This document shows, one piece after another, positions 1 through 6,906 of a DNA stretch of 61,562 bases; the stretch's first letter is position 1; each line of letters begins with the position of its first letter. The DNA is taken from the IMG/VR virus record IMGVR_UViG_3300012936_005865, positions 1 to 61,562 of that record; one strand, written 5' to 3'. Origin of the DNA: a virus. The notes beneath the pieces were generated by a model. That model had not been told where the DNA came from. It did no database searches and worked only from the letters and a program-made list of their open reading frames with translations. The position numbers were made by a program, and so were the translations under genes.

Positions 1-75
1 CGGGTTGTTACAGAAGCGTATTCTGAAGTACATGAAAAAATCATAAATTATTATCAATCAAAAGGAGGAGAATAG
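1..75 (+). CDS. C-terminal end of an unidentified protein (partial)
   Basis: Frame 1 is open from the first base to a TAG at 73-75 and gives the last 24 residues of a protein whose start lies outside the window. The tail is charged and ends in Lys-Gly-Gly-Glu. The same bases (ggaggag) serve as the ribosome binding site for the next gene, whose ATG follows directly. Function cannot be judged. Confidence 0.6.
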   Translation, partial: RVVTEAYSEVHEKIINYYQSKGGE

Positions 76-76
76 G

Positions 77-463
77 ATGCAAGGCTTTGAGAGCGCTGTT
101 GATATATCGTACATTACACTTACCCAACAGAAGATGACTTTCTTGACTGCAAACTACGGTCTTTCGGCAGCGCAGGTAGAAGCCTTCGCAGATGGGCTTG
201 GCAAGGCCTATTGGTCCCATAGCGCAGAGATCGAACAGTCATGGGCGGAGTCTGGCTGGAAACCAGAGAACCCTGCTGGCGCTATGATAGAGTGTCTGGT
301 TGATGCAGATAGGCTTGAAGACTTTCTAGATGATTACGAGGCATTCTGGAAAGAATGGCTATTCAAACAGGAACTCGCATACGATCTCTATGACGTCGAT
401 ATGCCTCTTTTCCTTACGGAATATCTTCGTAAAAACAACATGACATGGTGGAACGCAGCATGA
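77..463 (+). CDS. hypothetical acidic protein, 128 aa
   Basis: A 128-residue protein with many Asp, Glu and Trp residues and no motif I recognise. The start is supported by a GGAGGAG ribosome binding site at 62-68. Its stop overlaps the next start in an ATGA (460-463), so it is translationally coupled to the following gene. It lies in the higher-GC first 1.7 kb, which differs in composition from the rest of the window. Function unknown. Confidence 0.75.
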   Translation: MQGFESAVDISYITLTQQKMTFLTANYGLSAAQVEAFADGLGKAYWSHSAEIEQSWAESGWKPENPAGAMIECLVDADRLEDFLDDYEAFWKEWLFKQELAYDLYDVDMPLFLTEYLRKNNMTWWNAA

Positions 464-951
464 GTTATACTCCTTTCAAACCGACAAGCCCACGAGCGAT
501 CGCAGGACTCGGGTTCCAGCAGCGCGCTTACGACGCTTTTGTTCAAAGCCACCCGGATATCAAGTTCGAGATGGTCTGGGACTACTTTGCAAAACAGCAG
601 CCGGAACTAGATTCAAAGGAACTCGCCATTCTGGAAAAGGAATGGGGCGATATAACGTATGAAGTAGATGGCGTACGACATTGGGTCGAATGTTGCTTTG
701 CAATGGGTACCCAGATTTCAAGACTCTGCGAGATGAAGCGTACTCGCTTTCTTGGAGAACGCAGGTGGTACTGTTATGGCTTCGCAGGTACCGACGACAT
801 GGTCTTTATACCGAGCATGACATGGCATAGCTACACGGCGCATATCAAGCAGGAGGATAAGTCCTGTCGTATAGTGCCACTGCGCAGTATTCGAAATCTT
901 AAAAAGGGCCGGTTAGGCATTGATAATTACTGGAAAGAGGTACACGGATGA
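460..951 (+). CDS. hypothetical protein, 163 aa
   Basis: Starts at the ATGA overlap with the gene before. An upstream GTG at 445 is in frame but would overlap more, so I prefer 460. It contains several Trp and Cys residues and no membrane segment. Its end overlaps the next small gene by 4 nt, so 77-1682 reads as one operon. No family recognised. Confidence 0.72.
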   Translation: MSYTPFKPTSPRAIAGLGFQQRAYDAFVQSHPDIKFEMVWDYFAKQQPELDSKELAILEKEWGDITYEVDGVRHWVECCFAMGTQISRLCEMKRTRFLGERRWYCYGFAGTDDMVFIPSMTWHSYTAHIKQEDKSCRIVPLRSIRNLKKGRLGIDNYWKEVHG

Positions 952-1049
952 GTCTAGGTGGAATCATATTTATTGTCCTGTTAGCGTGGGCTATCGGAGA
1001 CACCGTAAAGAACATCAAGAACAGAGGGGATAAGAATGACAATGATTGA
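948..1049 (+). CDS. mini membrane protein, 33 aa
   Basis: ATG at 948 overlaps the upstream stop (ATGA). The product has one hydrophobic stretch (about residues 4-17, GGIIFIVLLAWAIG) followed by a Lys/Asp/Asn-rich tail. That is a typical single-span phage micro-protein, with the N-terminus likely outside and the basic tail inside. The tight packing on both sides supports it as a real gene. Confidence 0.5.
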   Translation: MSLGGIIFIVLLAWAIGDTVKNIKNRGDKNDND

Positions 1050-1110
1050 GTGGGGAGCCATAATATTACTGGCTGCTGGATTGATTACCGTCGCGATGGG
1101 AGATGAATGA
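1036..1110 (+). CDS. mini membrane protein, 24 aa
   Basis: ATG at 1036 is preceded by agaggggataaga, a usable ribosome binding site, and the stop forms an ATGA with the next gene at 1107. Most of its 24 residues form one hydrophobic helix (GAIILLAAGLITVAMG). It overlaps the end of the 33-aa gene by 14 nt. The pair of nested single-span genes could be a membrane-lesion or anti-holin type pair, but nothing specific shows this. Confidence 0.42.
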   Translation: MTMIEWGAIILLAAGLITVAMGDE

Positions 1111-1682
1111 TCTGGTTTATGGGGTTGGCCATGGCTGAGGAAACTGTGCTGTTTGACGATCTTCGAACGGCCGAGGACATATCATATAGCGAGCAGACTA
1201 TCTATCGCCAGAGAGCGCAAAGCGCCATGATTAGGAGGCTTGCAAAGAAGTATCGTGTGGTCGGAGACCATAACTTTATACCCGAGATGGAAAAGTCCGA
1301 CAAGAGCATGAACTGTGTGAACGCGAACTGTGCACTGAACATGGCTCGGGATCTCGGGATGAATTGGCTTGTCACGTCTGATTGGACCGATGGATACTTG
1401 TCGGTAACTCTTCTGAACGTGAAAGCCAATAAACCCGTGTGTTCCGATATGCGGGGGCCGGAGGGGAGGAGTTTACTACTCACCTACGAGCCTGATCCTA
1501 TCATCGACTGCCTGAACAAGCGCGCCGCCTGGCTACCCCAGGTGCGCCTCCCGGGGCTCCCGGAGGTGTGGGTCGAGCCGCCTTCGGCGGAGAATGTGCG
1601 TGATGTCGCGATCGCCGCGGCGGTGATTGCGCCGATCCTATATATATTCGTCGACAACTTTTCAAACATCGCGGAGAAGTAA
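1107..1682 (+). CDS. exported or membrane protein with CsgG/TolB-like segment, 191 aa
   Basis: The first ten residues (MIWFMGLAMA) resemble a very short signal and are followed by AEE. Around residues 70-100 there is a Cys-x4-Cys-Ala segment, then a Gly-x-Asn-Trp-Leu-Val-Thr strand and a repeated hydrophobic strand. This pattern is common in periplasmic CsgG/FlgT/TolB-N-like lipoproteins that bind partner proteins. A C-terminal membrane helix is visible near residues 166-182. The 3' half is very GC-rich and contains a CCGCC-TTC-GGCGG hairpin at 1578-1590. The family assignment is tentative. Confidence 0.55.
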   Translation: MIWFMGLAMAEETVLFDDLRTAEDISYSEQTIYRQRAQSAMIRRLAKKYRVVGDHNFIPEMEKSDKSMNCVNANCALNMARDLGMNWLVTSDWTDGYLSVTLLNVKANKPVCSDMRGPEGRSLLLTYEPDPIIDCLNKRAAWLPQVRLPGLPEVWVEPPSAENVRDVAIAAAVIAPILYIFVDNFSNIAEK

Positions 1683-1955
1683 ATGTTGCTAACCATAAAA
1701 GAGTCAATTCTGGTGAAAGCCTTTCGAGCTGATAAAATAGGACAGATTGGAACAATCGTTGGAGTAAGCCTTGCACAGGATTTCGATGACGACGGGCTTT
1801 CACAAGTTGTTTATATATTCGACATCATGTGGCCGAACGGTGTCTTTGAAAAACACCGGCATAGTGAGTTCGTGGTTCTTGACGACGAGGAAAATCCCAA
1901 CGCGGTTTGGGACTGGCTGCAAAAAGAGATGAAAAATTCCCGGGGAAAAATTTGA
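1683..1955 (+). CDS. KOW/SH3-like small protein, 90 aa
   Basis: The start follows directly on the upstream TAA, with gcggagaagta as ribosome binding site. The centre has the pattern seen in the small proteins downstream: a Gly-Thr-Ile-Val-Gly turn, a strand, then Trp-Pro-Asn-Gly, as in small KOW or SH3-like barrels that bind RNA or proteins. GC content falls here to the AT-rich level of the rest of the window. Role unknown. Confidence 0.6.
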   Translation: MLLTIKESILVKAFRADKIGQIGTIVGVSLAQDFDDDGLSQVVYIFDIMWPNGVFEKHRHSEFVVLDDEENPNAVWDWLQKEMKNSRGKI

Positions 1956-1980
1956 ACATCAAAAGCTAAATTTGTATAAT
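1952..1980 (+). promoter_or_regulatory. promoter TTGAAC-17-TATAAT
   Basis: TTGAAC at 1952-1957 and a perfect TATAAT at 1975-1980 are exactly 17 bp apart. It sits at the end of the GC-rich block, 19 bp before a new run of small genes. Spacing matches the TTGTAA-17-TATAAT promoters elsewhere in the window. Confidence 0.6.
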
Positions 1981-1998
1981 GTTATCGTAGGAGGATTT

Positions 1999-2151
1999 AT
2001 GAAAGACAATGGAAGACCCAAACTGGGCTATTCAAATATTTACTGGACTATAATAGACCGTAAAGAAAGAAAAAAGCCGATTGTTGTTGAAGAAGAAGTG
2101 TTAGAGGATCCAATCGTTATTCCTCTAGAGGGTACACATGACCAGATATAA
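1999..2151 (+). CDS. hypothetical small charged protein, 50 aa
   Basis: ATG at 1999 follows a strong ribosome binding site (taggagga) and a promoter 19 bp upstream. The product has a basic centre (RKERKKP) and an acidic second half. Its stop overlaps the following gene by 14 nt, an overlap that recurs through this array. Function unknown. Confidence 0.6.
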   Translation: MKDNGRPKLGYSNIYWTIIDRKERKKPIVVEEEVLEDPIVIPLEGTHDQI

Positions 2152-2347
2152 GAAAGGCCAACAAATCGTTGCTAGAGAAGAACTGTGGAGTCGTACACAT
2201 AAAGTCCTTCGCGGAACGGAAGGTATTGTTATCAACATTTGTAAAAGATACAAAATCGGTCTTCATTCATATCAGCTATATGACGTCATATTCAATTGCG
2301 GAACAAGAGCAACAGTCAAATCGGAGAACATCAAGGAGAAGTTATGA
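2138..2347 (+). CDS. KOW/SH3-like small protein, 69 aa
   Basis: The N-terminus has Lys-Gly-Gln-Gln-Ile-Val, then a Gly-Thr-Glu-Gly-Ile-Val-Ile turn and a Tyr-Asp-Val-Ile-Phe strand. This is a small beta-barrel pattern close to the gene at 2344, which shares the YDVIF/YDIIF and RAT-hydrophobic endings. It overlaps both neighbours and is probably a tandem duplicate. No specific role can be given. Confidence 0.65.
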   Translation: MTRYKKGQQIVAREELWSRTHKVLRGTEGIVINICKRYKIGLHSYQLYDVIFNCGTRATVKSENIKEKL

Positions 2348-2571
2348 TACCAGACAATAAATGGAAACCCGGGGACAGGGTCAAAACCAACGCAACGATT
2401 AGAACCGTTAATTGTGTTATACCGTACTCTGTCGCAGGAACAATCATGCAAGTATCAGATAGAAAAAATCTAAATGGTCAATACTTGTACGATATTATAT
2501 TTGATGACGGCCAAAGAGCCACGATTCAGGCTTTTGATCTTACAGACGAAAAATATAAGTTGCCTTTTTAG
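2344..2571 (+). CDS. KOW/SH3-like small protein, 75 aa
   Basis: The start is the ATG in the ATGA overlap with the upstream stop, with aaggagaagtt as ribosome binding site. It has Pro-Gly-Asp-Arg-Val-Lys near the N-terminus, Gly-Thr-Ile-Met in the middle, then a Tyr-Asp-Ile-Ile-Phe-Asp-Asp-Gly strand and turn. It is paralogous in layout to the gene before it. KOW-like beta-barrels often contact RNA, but no target is visible. Confidence 0.65.
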   Translation: MIPDNKWKPGDRVKTNATIRTVNCVIPYSVAGTIMQVSDRKNLNGQYLYDIIFDDGQRATIQAFDLTDEKYKLPF

Positions 2572-2580
2572 GAGATTGAA

Positions 2581-2772
2581 ATGTTAGAATGGATAAAAAA
2601 AATATTCGGAATCAAGTCCGAACTTGAAAGGAAGCAAGAACAAATTAGAAAATTGCACAAAAAAGCTTTTGACGCGCAAAGGATAGGCGACTTGTCTCTG
2701 GCCGGCAAGTATCAGAAAGAAGCGAATGTTATTGCAGAGAGCATTCGAGAGGACGAACATGAAGAAGGGTGA
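2581..2772 (+). CDS. helical hypothetical protein, 63 aa
   Basis: An almost entirely helical, highly charged protein that starts MLEWIKKIFG, an amphipathic N-terminal helix. A Lys/Glu-rich coil follows. The ribosome binding site is aggagattga. Its last 14 nt contain the start of the next gene. It may be a small coiled-coil or membrane-associated factor, but no family is recognised. Confidence 0.55.
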   Translation: MLEWIKKIFGIKSELERKQEQIRKLHKKAFDAQRIGDLSLAGKYQKEANVIAESIREDEHEEG

Positions 2773-2968
2773 TTTGTGGGTTGAATGGAGACGCTCGGAT
2801 CAACTTGTATTATTAGAAATTACTTCTATTTTTTGGCTAGGAAAAACCCAACATGTTGAAGGGATATTTGTTTCTGGTCCGGTGATGGGAAAATCAAAGT
2901 CTTGGGACTGGAGAATGTTTGAAAGAAGATTCAAAAAACTCAATATGTTCAATGAGGAGAAAGTATGA
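2759..2968 (+). CDS. KOW/SH3-like small protein beginning MKKGDL, 69 aa
   Basis: I start this at ATG 2759, where ATGAAGAAGGGTGA both begins the gene (Met-Lys-Lys-Gly-Asp) and supplies the TGA stop of the upstream gene, giving a 14-nt overlap. The rest is a compact beta-rich protein with several Trp residues. It belongs with the MKxGDL family downstream. Function unknown. Confidence 0.62.
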   Translation: MKKGDLWVEWRRSDQLVLLEITSIFWLGKTQHVEGIFVSGPVMGKSKSWDWRMFERRFKKLNMFNEEKV

Positions 2969-3306
2969 AAACTTTTATTGCTGGCGCAATGTTCGCAGCT
3001 GCTCAAGTTTTGGCTTGGTTCCAGTCTAATTCTGGCATCATAGGTGGCTGGATGGCACAGAACTACATCTACGTAGCTATCGTATTTGGGCCTATAGTAT
3101 CGCTACTATTCGCTGTTGGTACTAAAATGATGTATAATGAAGGAATTACATTGTGGTCAATTAGGTTTCTTACCTTCGGTCTAGGCTACCTTGTTTTTAT
3201 TCCGTTGACTTGGTATTTCTTAGGGGAGGAAATTCTTACCGTCAAAAACGTTCTTTCCTTTCTCTTGTGTGTCGCTCTTATCTCTACACAATTCTTCATG
3301 AAGTAA
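2965..3306 (+). CDS. multi-span integral membrane protein, 113 aa
   Basis: Three to four hydrophobic helices are visible, at about residues 1-18, 31-53, 66-84 and 92-112. Helix ends carry Lys and Glu, and a GEE is followed by a last helix, a layout reminiscent of small DMT/SMR-type transporters. Homology is not established. It starts at an ATGA-type overlap after the KOW gene, with gaggagaaagt as ribosome binding site. It sits oddly in the middle of the small-protein array. Transport substrate unknown. Confidence 0.65.
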   Translation: MKTFIAGAMFAAAQVLAWFQSNSGIIGGWMAQNYIYVAIVFGPIVSLLFAVGTKMMYNEGITLWSIRFLTFGLGYLVFIPLTWYFLGEEILTVKNVLSFLLCVALISTQFFMK

Positions 3307-3309
3307 AAC

Positions 3310-3510
3310 ATGACCATTGGAAGCCTAGTAAGAAGAAAAGAAAACGAATGGGAAAAGCATAACCCGTGGATGAAAAAATGGCAGAACGCTGACGAAGTCG
3401 GAATTATTGTTCGGGTTGGAAAGTCAGGATACTGGGATTATGAAGTGTACTGGACCAATGGTGTCTGGACTCATGATGAATCGGAATTAGAGGAAGTAAA
3501 TGAAAATTGA
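3310..3510 (+). CDS. KOW/SH3-like small protein, 66 aa
   Basis: N-terminus Met-Thr-Ile-Gly-Ser-Leu-Val-Arg, then a variable basic loop, Val-Gly-Ile-Ile-Val, a Tyr-Glu-Val-Tyr-Trp strand, and an acidic tail ending EEVNEN. It shares these blocks with the genes at 3691, 4035 and 6331. It overlaps the next gene by 11 nt. Confidence 0.65.
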   Translation: MTIGSLVRRKENEWEKHNPWMKKWQNADEVGIIVRVGKSGYWDYEVYWTNGVWTHDESELEEVNEN

Positions 3511-3694
3511 ATGTGGCGATTTATACAGAGTAAAACTTACAGGAACACATAGCCCTTGTCAATTTGGGGCTTACGTCGTTCTAATAGAGAGATTACGCGA
3601 GAGCCAATATTGGTCTGCCACAAATCTAAATACTGGGAACTGGCATCATTACAGGATAACAGATTTGGAATTTATTGCAAAAGGAAAAAAATGA
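3500..3694 (+). CDS. small beta-rich protein, 64 aa
   Basis: Starts inside the 3' end of the previous gene (ATGAAAATTGA) and stops in an ATGA with the next. Cys-Gly-Asp-Leu-Tyr-Arg-Val-Lys replaces the usual MKxGDLV block. A tyrosine/tryptophan-rich middle follows. It is a divergent member of the array. Function unknown. Confidence 0.6.
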   Translation: MKIECGDLYRVKLTGTHSPCQFGAYVVLIERLRESQYWSATNLNTGNWHHYRITDLEFIAKGKK

Positions 3695-3900
3695 AAGTAG
3701 GTGACTTGGTAAAATACAAAGACCGATACAAAGAAACAATTGGAATTATTGTAAACCTGCAGGATGTTATGAAACATGACATAGGTCATATGCCACACTC
3801 TAGTCGAGAAGTAACTGTGTCATGGACCTCAGATGATGGAAGCATTTGGGTCTCTAATGAAGATGACAATGAACTAGAGGTCGTGAATGAAGGTCGGTGA
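3691..3900 (+). CDS. KOW/SH3-like small protein beginning MKVGDLV, 69 aa
   Basis: The start is the ATG at 3691 in an ATGA overlap. A longer frame opening at 3556 runs through the previous gene and is not needed. It has Met-Lys-Val-Gly-Asp-Leu-Val-Lys, then Thr-Ile-Gly-Ile-Ile-Val-Asn, a Val-Thr-Val-Ser-Trp strand, and a tail LEVVNEGR. The ending matches the gene at 4035 (KKVNEAR), pointing to tandem duplication. Confidence 0.68.
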   Translation: MKVGDLVKYKDRYKETIGIIVNLQDVMKHDIGHMPHSSREVTVSWTSDDGSIWVSNEDDNELEVVNEGR

Positions 3901-4048
3901 TTTGGTAAGATGTATATTTACAGGTGAACTACTTCTCATAACATCTCCGGAGGATCCTGGAGGATATCATGATGTTTGGTTTATCGTAAGAGAAAAGGAA
4001 TACCTTATGCCTAAAGAACACCTGGAGGTGATTAGTGAAAGTCGGTGA
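3887..4048 (+). CDS. KOW/SH3-like small protein beginning MKVGDLV, 53 aa
   Basis: A gene that fills an apparent gap. ATGAAGGTCGGTGA at 3887-3900 encodes MKVGD and also the stop of the upstream gene. It continues for 53 codons to a TGA at 4046-4048, which lies within the start region of the next gene. The product is beta-rich with an acidic-basic tail (HLEVISESR) like its neighbours. The identical 14-nt overlaps on both sides strongly support it. Confidence 0.68.
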   Translation: MKVGDLVRCIFTGELLLITSPEDPGGYHDVWFIVREKEYLMPKEHLEVISESR

Positions 4049-4232
4049 CCTTGTAGTAAGATGGTGGTGCAATAAACCACTATGGAGAATGATTGGAATT
4101 ATAACAGAAGTGCACTATCAAAACGACCAGCGTGAAAATAAATTCGTGGTATATTGGAGTAGCCAAACAATAAAAAAGCAGCGTGACCGGTGGAGTTGCA
4201 GAGAAATAAAAAAAGTTAATGAAGCCAGGTGA
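4035..4232 (+). CDS. KOW/SH3-like small protein beginning with GTG (MKVGDLV), 65 aa
   Basis: The GTG start lies 14 nt before the previous stop, with tggaggtgatta as ribosome binding site. Blocks: MKVGDLVVRW, Ile-Gly-Ile-Ile-Thr, Phe-Val-Val-Tyr-Trp-Ser-Ser, and a tail IKKVNEAR. The pattern matches the gene at 3691. Small KOW-like barrels may bind nucleic acid or ribosomes, but no direct evidence is visible. Confidence 0.66.
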   Translation: MKVGDLVVRWWCNKPLWRMIGIITEVHYQNDQRENKFVVYWSSQTIKKQRDRWSCREIKKVNEAR

Positions 4233-4431
4233 TTTGGTTTGGCGGAAAGAATTATATCTGAGCGGGAGGAAACATAAGCTTCCAGCTGGGCCAGTTCTTC
4301 TGTTGCAGCAAATTAATTCAAACGAATGTTGGTTGGCGAACATGGGTATCTATACATGGAAGGTTCTGGATACAAATGGCCAAATTATGCAGTATACAAC
4401 CATACAGTTGACTTGCGAGTGGCCTTGTTAA
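4219..4431 (+). CDS. KOW/SH3-like small protein beginning MKPGDLV, 70 aa
   Basis: Last gene of the array. It overlaps the upstream stop by 14 nt through ATGAAGCCAGGTGA. After the MKPGDLVWRK block it has a hydrophobic Pro-Val-Leu-Leu-Leu strand and a Trp-Leu-Ala-Asn turn. Its 3' end overlaps the convergent minus-strand gene by 4 bp, so there is no room for a terminator here. Confidence 0.65.
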   Translation: MKPGDLVWRKELYLSGRKHKLPAGPVLLLQQINSNECWLANMGIYTWKVLDTNGQIMQYTTIQLTCEWPC

Positions 4432-5375
4432 AATGGCATCCCTTCAGGAGGTTCTTGCTCCGGTGCGTATGGGTCAATTCCTTGTCGATATAATTCCACG
4501 TTTCTCATAAATATTTCTGGATCTAATGCTGGCGGAATCTTGGGAATTTCTGATATGGGGACCATCTTGTCTCCGTTTTCCATTACAACCCAAACCGGCA
4601 ACCCGGTCGACTCTGCGTCTTCTCTTATGAAATATCCCAGCGATTCATATCGATCGAATAGATCGCCTATGTTTATATAAATTCCAATCGGTTCCCAATT
4701 ATCCAACAATGTTTCTGCTGACCAAGTCCATTTTTTTGTACCATCGATCGCGCGATACTTGTATCCGGACTTTCCGGCACGTTTTGCAATCCCAGAAGAT
4801 CGTTGATGTTTTATTAGACCAGGAGGGAGCGAGCCTAAAGTTTGAGACATTACGTCTACCTTGGAGACAAGAACCGGATAGCCTTTCATAAAGAAGCCAC
4901 TTTCAAAAGCATAGGCTCGAGCATTATCTCCCTCTTTGCCTGGAGCGGTTCCAAGAGGTTTTGACCATGCAACGGTCGATATCACGTCATTGTTTTTCGA
5001 CCCATATTTTTTCAACCAATCAGTAAATATAGTTTTTGATAGTTTTCCAGGGTTTTTTTGGCCAACAAAGGCTGCAGTACCTGAATAAAGTATTGAATGC
5101 GCACAAGTCACATTTCCTTTTCCGGTCATAAAGTCTTGAATCAATTTTTGACCCTCTGGCGTTGATCTGAGCTTAGCTTGATAGTCTTGCAATCCTTTTC
5201 TTTCTTCTTCAATGTCTTTCTTGTCCTGAAGACCTAGGGCTCTCCAGGTTCTATTGTCCGGAACTCCATATCCCATCAGTTCCCACTCTTCTTCGAGCTC
5301 GGCTCTTTTTGCCAGGTCTTCTTTCGAAAGTTCATATACTTCTAACAATATCTGTCTTACTATTTCTCTGATCAT
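4428..5375 (-). CDS. tagged hypothetical protein, paralogue of the next gene, 315 aa
   Basis: I start at 5375 because that ATG has a gaggttgac ribosome binding site. A longer frame to 5429 overlaps the neighbour. The N-terminus MIREIVRQILLE is a basic amphipathic helix ending in Leu-Leu-Glu, the recurring tag of this phage. The body shares blocks with 5384-6244: AHSI-L/M-Y, KYGSK, VISTV, MKGYPV-x-VS, DVMSQTLG, SSGIAKR and ETLLDNW-x-PIG. The two are tandem duplicates. The ISTVxW and GIY blocks faintly recall phage ADP-ribosyltransferases, but I would not name it. Confidence 0.7.
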   Translation of the reverse strand: MIREIVRQILLEVYELSKEDLAKRAELEEEWELMGYGVPDNRTWRALGLQDKKDIEEERKGLQDYQAKLRSTPEGQKLIQDFMTGKGNVTCAHSILYSGTAAFVGQKNPGKLSKTIFTDWLKKYGSKNNDVISTVAWSKPLGTAPGKEGDNARAYAFESGFFMKGYPVLVSKVDVMSQTLGSLPPGLIKHQRSSGIAKRAGKSGYKYRAIDGTKKWTWSAETLLDNWEPIGIYINIGDLFDRYESLGYFIREDAESTGLPVWVVMENGDKMVPISEIPKIPPALDPEIFMRNVELYRQGIDPYAPEQEPPEGMPF

Positions 5376-5383
5376 GTCAACCT

Positions 5384-6244
5384 CTATGTAAAAAACTGTT
5401 CGTAAAGACCATCGCCATCGTCTTCCCATTCGTCATCACTGATCCATTCTGTCTCGAGATAGTTGCCGGTATCATCGATTATCCAACCTGGCAGCCCGGT
5501 GCTTTTGGCATCAAGAATTATATCCACGGCTGTCATTACTGGAAGATCCCACAGGTAGTTTAGACTCATGTAACATCCAATTGGCGTCCAATTATCTAGT
5601 AATGTTTCTCCAGACCATTGCCAGTTGTCTTGACCATAAAGTGCGCCACTCAAATCCCCTGTTCTTTTCGCTATCCCGGAAGATATTTGATGTGCTTCTA
5701 GGTCAACAGGTATTCCTCCTAGAGTTTGTGACATTACGTCATGACTAGAAACATAGACTGGGTATCCTTTCATCATGAATCCAAAACTACTTAGCGCTTG
5801 CCAATTATCTCCTCTTTCCTCAAGTGGTCCATTTCCTAAGGATTCTGTCCAAGAAACTGTCGATATCACGTTTCTGCTTTTTGAACCGTATTTACTGAGC
5901 CATTTTGTAAAAGGATTGGTTTGTTTTTTGTCATAATTTTCTTTTGAACCGACGTTAACAGCAAATCCTTCGTACATAATAGAATGAGCGACAGATATTT
6001 TGCCTTTTCCGGAAGTAAAATCCTTGATCATTTGAAGGCCTGCTGGATTTTTCTTAAGATTTCTTTGATACACTTGCAACAAGGCTCTTTCATGTGCGAT
6101 TTCATAAGGGTGTTGCAGTCCAAGAGCTCGAGCATAGTCTCCATCTTTTCCCCAGAATTCCTCAATCTCTCGCCTCTCTTCCTTTTCTTCTGTGGACATC
6201 TTGTAAACTTCACGAAGCGTACGTCTTATTAGTTGTCTGATCAT
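5384..6244 (-). CDS. tagged hypothetical protein, paralogue of the previous gene, 286 aa
   Basis: Begins MIRQLIRRTLREVY, the same type of basic N-terminal helix (ending Leu-Arg-Glu), after an aggagtaact ribosome binding site. The body aligns with the 315-aa neighbour over most of its length. The C-terminus is very acidic (SDDEWEDDGDG). On the minus strand a TATAAT at 6265-6270 lies 17 bp from a weak GTGAGC, a possible promoter for both genes. Nothing catalytic can be assigned. The pair are the first minus-strand genes in the window. Confidence 0.7.
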   Translation of the reverse strand: MIRQLIRRTLREVYKMSTEEKEERREIEEFWGKDGDYARALGLQHPYEIAHERALLQVYQRNLKKNPAGLQMIKDFTSGKGKISVAHSIMYEGFAVNVGSKENYDKKQTNPFTKWLSKYGSKSRNVISTVSWTESLGNGPLEERGDNWQALSSFGFMMKGYPVYVSSHDVMSQTLGGIPVDLEAHQISSGIAKRTGDLSGALYGQDNWQWSGETLLDNWTPIGCYMSLNYLWDLPVMTAVDIILDAKSTGLPGWIIDDTGNYLETEWISDDEWEDDGDGLYEQFFT

Positions 6245-6330
6245 AGTTACTCCTGTTGTGAATAATTATATACATAAAGAGGTATGTGCTCACATATTTT
6301 CACCGCGTGTATATCCTCCCGGGAGCTCAA

Positions 6331-6522
6331 ATGAAAATTGGTGATCTTGTTACTGTGTATGATAGAGGTGTATATACTGACAACGATATATACGGTATCG
6401 TGGTTGGTTTTGAGAATGACAACAAGTCTTATGTAAAAGTTTTTTCTTTAGGCAGAATTATAACAATAATGAACTTTGATTTAGACGTTATATCTCCTGC
6501 AAAAACAAAAATAAACATTTAG
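6331..6522 (+). CDS. KOW/SH3-like small protein beginning MKIGDLV, 63 aa
   Basis: The start at 6331 has a cgggagc ribosome binding site. An upstream in-frame start at 6286 would run through that site. MKIGDLVTVYDRG is followed by Tyr-Gly-Ile-Val-Val-Gly and a Lys-Val-Phe-Ser-Leu-Gly strand, the same layout as the array at 2-4.4 kb. It is an isolated copy. Confidence 0.63.
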   Translation: MKIGDLVTVYDRGVYTDNDIYGIVVGFENDNKSYVKVFSLGRIITIMNFDLDVISPAKTKINI

Positions 6523-6555
6523 TCTGTATATTTAGTGTTTTGAATGGAGAAAAAA

Positions 6556-6903
6556 ATGAAAATTACCAGAAGACAGCTCAGAAGAATCATCAAAGAATCT
6601 TTGCTGAAAGAATCTCTTTCAAGAAGAGTTAGTGATATGCTTAATCGTGAATATGAAATTGTGGATGATCAAACTAGTTATCCGTATGGTCGAAATCGGG
6701 GTGACGTTAGAAGCACAACAACTTATGTAAGAAAAGATGGTGGACTTGTTCCGGAACAGGATATGGAGTTGCTTAGAGCTCGAGATAAAGATATCAGGGA
6801 CAGCGGAGGTATTATGGCTGCATTAGGCGGCGTATATACGTCAATCCTATCTCCGGATGGATATTCAATAATAATCAAGTACTATAAACATACATCGGGA
6901 TAA
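6556..6903 (+). CDS. tagged hypothetical protein, 115 aa
   Basis: ATG at 6556 follows a tggagaaaa site. An in-frame ATG at 6544 overlaps that site and is less likely. The N-terminus MKITRRQLRRIIKESLLKES is the clearest form of the recurring terminal tag: a short strand, a basic amphipathic helix, then Ile-Lys-Glu. The remaining 95 residues are polar with no known domain. It is followed directly by the bL36 gene. Confidence 0.68.
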   Translation: MKITRRQLRRIIKESLLKESLSRRVSDMLNREYEIVDDQTSYPYGRNRGDVRSTTTYVRKDGGLVPEQDMELLRARDKDIRDSGGIMAALGGVYTSILSPDGYSIIIKYYKHTSG

Positions 6904-6906
6904 ACA

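Noticed and set aside
1578-1590. CCGCC-TTC-GGCGG hairpin as a terminator
   Set aside because: It lies inside a coding frame and has no T-run; probably a chance product of high GC.
1501-1803. A 100-aa Arg/Pro-rich minus-strand frame
   Set aside because: It is a product of the GC-rich stretch; the plus-strand frame continues in a coupled operon, and this frame has no start signal.
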